Shown: piece after piece, positions 60,401 through 64,000 of the stretch | How the letters are laid out: each line of letters begins with the position of its first letter | Numbering within the stretch: position 1 is the stretch's first letter | Source of the DNA: Bradysia coprophila | Taxonomy: Eukaryota; Arthropoda; Insecta; Diptera; Sciaridae | Assembly (NCBI RefSeq): GCF_014529535.1 | Contig: NW_023503416.1 | Location: forward strand, 603,298 to 667,297 | DNA length: 64,000 nucleotides | Direction: 5' to 3' | Notes under the pieces: generated by a model | The model's input: only the letters and a program-made list of their open reading frames with translations | What the model was told of the DNA's origin: nothing | Database searches by the model: none | Position numbers and translations under genes: made by a program

Positions 60401-63400
60401 ATTAATATCAAAACTATATGAGGAAATCGTATTTCTATGTGAATTAGATGAGTAGTTAGGTGCCAGACTGATGATGACTTTAATATTTACGTATTTTACA
60501 ACGCAAAATAACTTATCAACATCGCATATGTAAACTATAAACTTTGAATAATGAGGCTATTTTGTGTGAGGTTTTCTTATACTCAGACTTTCATTCAATC
60601 GATCCCACATTAAATGGGTTTTCGTAAGTTTATTATTGTTTTATCGTTTAACTCAAACTTATCGTACGATGCAAAATTTTGATTTATATTTGCTTCGATT
60701 AAATAGGGTGTGTCTCTGGACTTGTAGAACCATTTTTTGCCCAAACAGGTCGCTGATGGTCAGAACCTAATTTAGGATTTAGAATCAAGATAAATCTAAA
60801 TTTAAGCAGACGTGAAATTTACAACGCAATATTTCAGGTACAGGTCAAGATCAGTTTCAAGGAAACATGAAACATTTTAGATTAAGTATCCCTATACCTT
60901 GTACTTTTTCTCTATTTACCGTGACTAAGCTAGACTAGATATCTTAAAAATCGTAATTCCGATTAACCTATTCGGATGCGCATACAAATCAATCAAGTAA
61001 ACGATCAATCAATTGATGAATTAGTCATAAAAATAGTTACCTCTATATTAGGAAACTGGCCTTTTAAAACAATAGGCTGAAGATTGATCCGTCTTATCTA
61101 TATAGTTTGATTGATTTTTTGTGCAGCATATTTTCACTGGGCGACCAAAATACTACCTTTATAAAATACTACAACAGTATCACGGTATGAGAATGGAATC
61201 TATTACGTCTGTTTTTAAACTATTTCTCATTTAAATATAGAACTTAACCTTTTGTAAAATATTCGTTTTACAACATCTACTCTACCACTCTCTGCTCTAC
61301 TAATACGGATGTAAGTAGAGTCAAACGTCACAATGCATAAAATATCTTATGATAAGATACGATTATTCTAAATGGTAAGACGAAATAAAACAAAGTTCCA
61401 CGCATGCGACGAAATTCGTCCAATAAAGTTTAAGCTTTTCCGTTACAAATAAACGAAAATTTATAAAGCTGAGGAATATTTCACTTTGTTTCACCGAGGA
61501 CATATAACAAGTGTTATATACAAACTACAATTTTCTCTGCATTCAGTTAGTATATTTTGATAAACACTTTACCGAAACGAACATATATATGTATACGTCC
61601 AAATGCTCAACTTTGCCTACGAATCGCTTTTCCGATTTGAACATATAGGTACTCATACGTATAATACGACTCGCGCGTATAAAATCGTAGAATAGAAAAT
61701 TTTAGCCACTGAATGCGTTGCATGAACTTGTTTTTAAATCAGTGTCTCTATAAATTTTCTTCAGTTGTTCAAGCGCAGCGTACTGAAACGGTTTGAATTG
61801 AAAATAAATAAGAAAAAGAAAACTACACCAAACATCAAGTGTATTTCTGACGTTGGTCTTTTTACAATAGTTTTTCAACGGTTTTTTTGTGTTTTCATAA
61901 CTTCATAGTTTTAACTAAATTTTACCTTAGTTGTTTAGCAAAAAAAATTAAGTGTTTGTGATGTTTTTGTGTTTTAATTTGTGGTAATCTTTAAGTCTTC
62001 TTCCTGACTATCCATTATGGTCATCTAGATAATAAACCGTAAGATAATTTGATTGAGACTTTTCATAAATGAAATTTTTATTCTGGGAATAATGATAAAA
62101 CCTTTGACTGTGTTTATCAATTTTTAATTATTTTATTTGATGTCATGCAAGCGTATCAAAGTTAAACTTTCAGAAACGACTAATCATTTCTCATCGAGAG
62201 TAACGACAAAAATAAGCGATGACCTACAAAAGAACCGTAGTAAAATTAATAGTTAAACGAATAAACAAAAGAAGTAGCAGATTTAATGATTATACAGCGA
62301 TACGATTGCCGTTTCGAAAAGGGTTAGGGTCGGTGATACGCTCACAATTTTAATTATTCATTTTTTTTAAATCTCACTTATCTCACTAAATTCTTTAAAA
62401 TTAATTTAATTATTGTTGAAGTTCGTGGCACGGATTTTGGTGGGCCTATTCCTCTAAGTCCTGTGTCAGATTTTTTAGATAAGAAGTAGTCAGGTGCAAT
62501 AAAAAAAAACACGAGAAAACAAAATGAAATTTAGTTTTCGTTTTATTCATTTAGAATTTATAAACTTTTTCAACCAAATTAGGTTGCCAACCAGAAATGA
62601 TCACAGAATTCTAGAATCGTTATTTTTAATCAAGAGATTCATAAATCCTACCAGCTGCGGAAGAATGAAGAAGTTTTTAGATCACAAAATAGTGTACGCA
62701 CTAGAATTGTGTTTAAAAAATATCTTAAATAATGAGATTAAAAAAAACCCTAGTAATTTCTGTACAAAATCCTGACAAACGACAATAACATAAGCATTGA
62801 TCTCCAGTCAGCTTTTCAGCCGCCGCCGCGAGCTTTGTTACAGTTTGTCATACTGAGTCTGATTAGGAAATTAAAATTTCCACTAACTGATCGAATAGCA
62901 AAATGCAAAAAGTCTCATGTTAGCATAAATTAAGTTAAACGCAAAACACGAAAAGTATACATCGAACTGAAAAGAGGAAATTACATTTTTAACGCCTTCG
63001 CCGTAGAGACACTTGTTCTCTGGTCATCGGACGCTCTAGATTTGATTAGCAAGATCGGTCCAAAACTGAACGAAGTCAGTGGAGATGCCCGATCACACGA
63101 ATACTTAGTTCAGCGCATATCGTTAGCAATCCAGAGAGCCAACGCTTCTTCCATTTTATCTACGATTTCCGCATCAACTCGCCTCGATCAAATATTTTAT
63201 TTGTAATTTTTTTTTGTTTTGCTTCGTTTCAACTTACAACCCTTATGTAAACCAAATTAATTAAATAAATGTTAAAATTTAAACAATCGTTACAATCGTT
63301 TATAAGAACTTTAAGACGAAAGACGGGAGATAAGCATAGCACAAGTGGTCAGAAAGTTTTCCACAAAAAATTACAGAAGTACGAATGCTCCCCAATAAGT

Positions 63401-64000
63401 AAACTTTCACGCAACAAAAAAAAACGAAAATTTTACTTTTCCACTTTTTCGTATCTTTCCCTCCCTACTGCATTATTGATATGAATCAATTTATTAAAAT
63501 TACAAAGTAGCCGAAATCATAAATTGGGTCTCGTTTTCATTGTTAGGGTGTGTAATAAACAGTCCCTAGATGTCATATTAATGAAACTATTTTAGCGGGT
63601 TGATTGATACTTTTCTATTTAATCATTTTCAATTTCATTAGCGTGTAGAATTTTTTTCGATTCGACTTTCTGTTGTAAGTTCGATTGAATTTTTACAATT
63701 AACTATAAATCTGGAAGTCTGTAGAGATTAGAATATAAGGTGAAATGTGAGTATATACATCTGTAAATTTCTCGATATCTAATTGAAATAAATGTTATGA
63801 GAGTCAGATTCAATAACTACTAATCACAGCCGACCTGTGATTATTTCATTTTAATGCTCCACTGTGGTTCTGCCCGTGCAAATGTTTTCGTTGAAAAATT
63901 GTTTTACAAGAACTACCAGAGGAAACGAACACATGACCACAATAAATTCAGTTGTGATTTGCATTTGCGCTAAAGAATCAATTGACAGAATGTTAAGCTA
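57444..64000. other. Gene-poor, AT-rich right end
   Basis: I can support no gene. The element at 57,873-58,280 is listed separately. Short frames at 58,773, 59,524, 59,954/60,065 (both strands), 62,524 and 63,269 are low-complexity and unsupported. A TATAAAA at about 61,679 could mark a promoter for a gene beyond the window, but this is weak. Confidence 0.5.
57873..58280. mobile_element. Interspersed element with AGGGGAAAAC ends, copy 2
   Basis: Shares with 9,969-10,460 both end motifs, CTCGGGTAATTGATTACACA and AGAAATTGATTTGCCACCCT, and an interior of GGAATTGA-type short repeats. It is about 80 bp shorter than copy 1. Confidence 0.65.

Overview
This window is nuclear DNA of an insect, most likely a dipteran. 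It is AT-rich. Its genes are split by mostly 55-70 nt GT-AG introns, many carry AATAAA signals, and the products match conserved animal families. The space between genes is full of small inverted-repeat (foldback/MITE-like) elements. I saw no bacterial operons, CRISPR arrays, rRNA or tRNA. The exact species cannot be fixed from this sequence alone.

Layout: 1-12,475 is gene-poor and repeat-rich. 12,476-17,608 (+) is PAN2, the catalytic deadenylase subunit, in 16 exons. 19,269-20,225 (+) is an unrecognised protein with two membrane segments. 21,399-23,298 (-) is a five-exon gene that looks decayed, with an in-frame stop and a frameshift. 23,672-25,829 (+) is an ARL6IP6-like membrane protein. 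26,234-27,456 (-) is a small three-exon gene of unknown, possibly OB-fold, type. 28,923-30,491 (+) is a multiple inositol polyphosphate phosphatase. 31,807-33,210 (+) is an isopenicillin-N-synthase-like 2-oxoglutarate/Fe(II) oxygenase. 33,598-34,967 (-) is the DRG1 GTPase. 34,968-37,691 is a nest of palindromic elements plus the 5' leader of the next gene. 37,692-39,635 (+) is the eIF4E transporter 4E-T. 42,130-44,839 (+) encodes a secreted Thr/Ser/Arg-rich protein. 45,645-48,216 (+) is a MOV10/Armitage-type RNA helicase. 48,628-49,325 is a foldback element. 50,551-51,786 (+) is XBP1 with an apparent IRE1-type non-conventional intron. 52,721-54,333 is a 1.6 kb inverted repeat and 54,490-55,295 a 153-bp tandem array. 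56,185-57,443 (-) is the mitochondrial ERAL1 GTPase. 57,444-64,000 has no gene I can support.

The exon chains of the intact genes were built by hand from GT/AG sites, reading-phase agreement and family similarity. In each one the summed exon length divides by three and ends at a stop. There is no operon. Functionally, PAN2 (deadenylation), 4E-T (cap-bound repression) and the MOV10-type helicase (small-RNA/P-body) all act on cytoplasmic mRNA silencing. XBP1 and its IRE1 cleavage hairpins form an ER-stress switch written into the mRNA.

Points most worth a second look: the unusually short 17-nt predicted IRE1 intron in XBP1; a CCCH zinc finger inside PAN2; loss of the HAE proton-donor motif in the inositol phosphatase; the decayed minus-strand gene; and an interspersed repeat with a TTTACTTCATTTG core that recurs throughout the window, often in introns.
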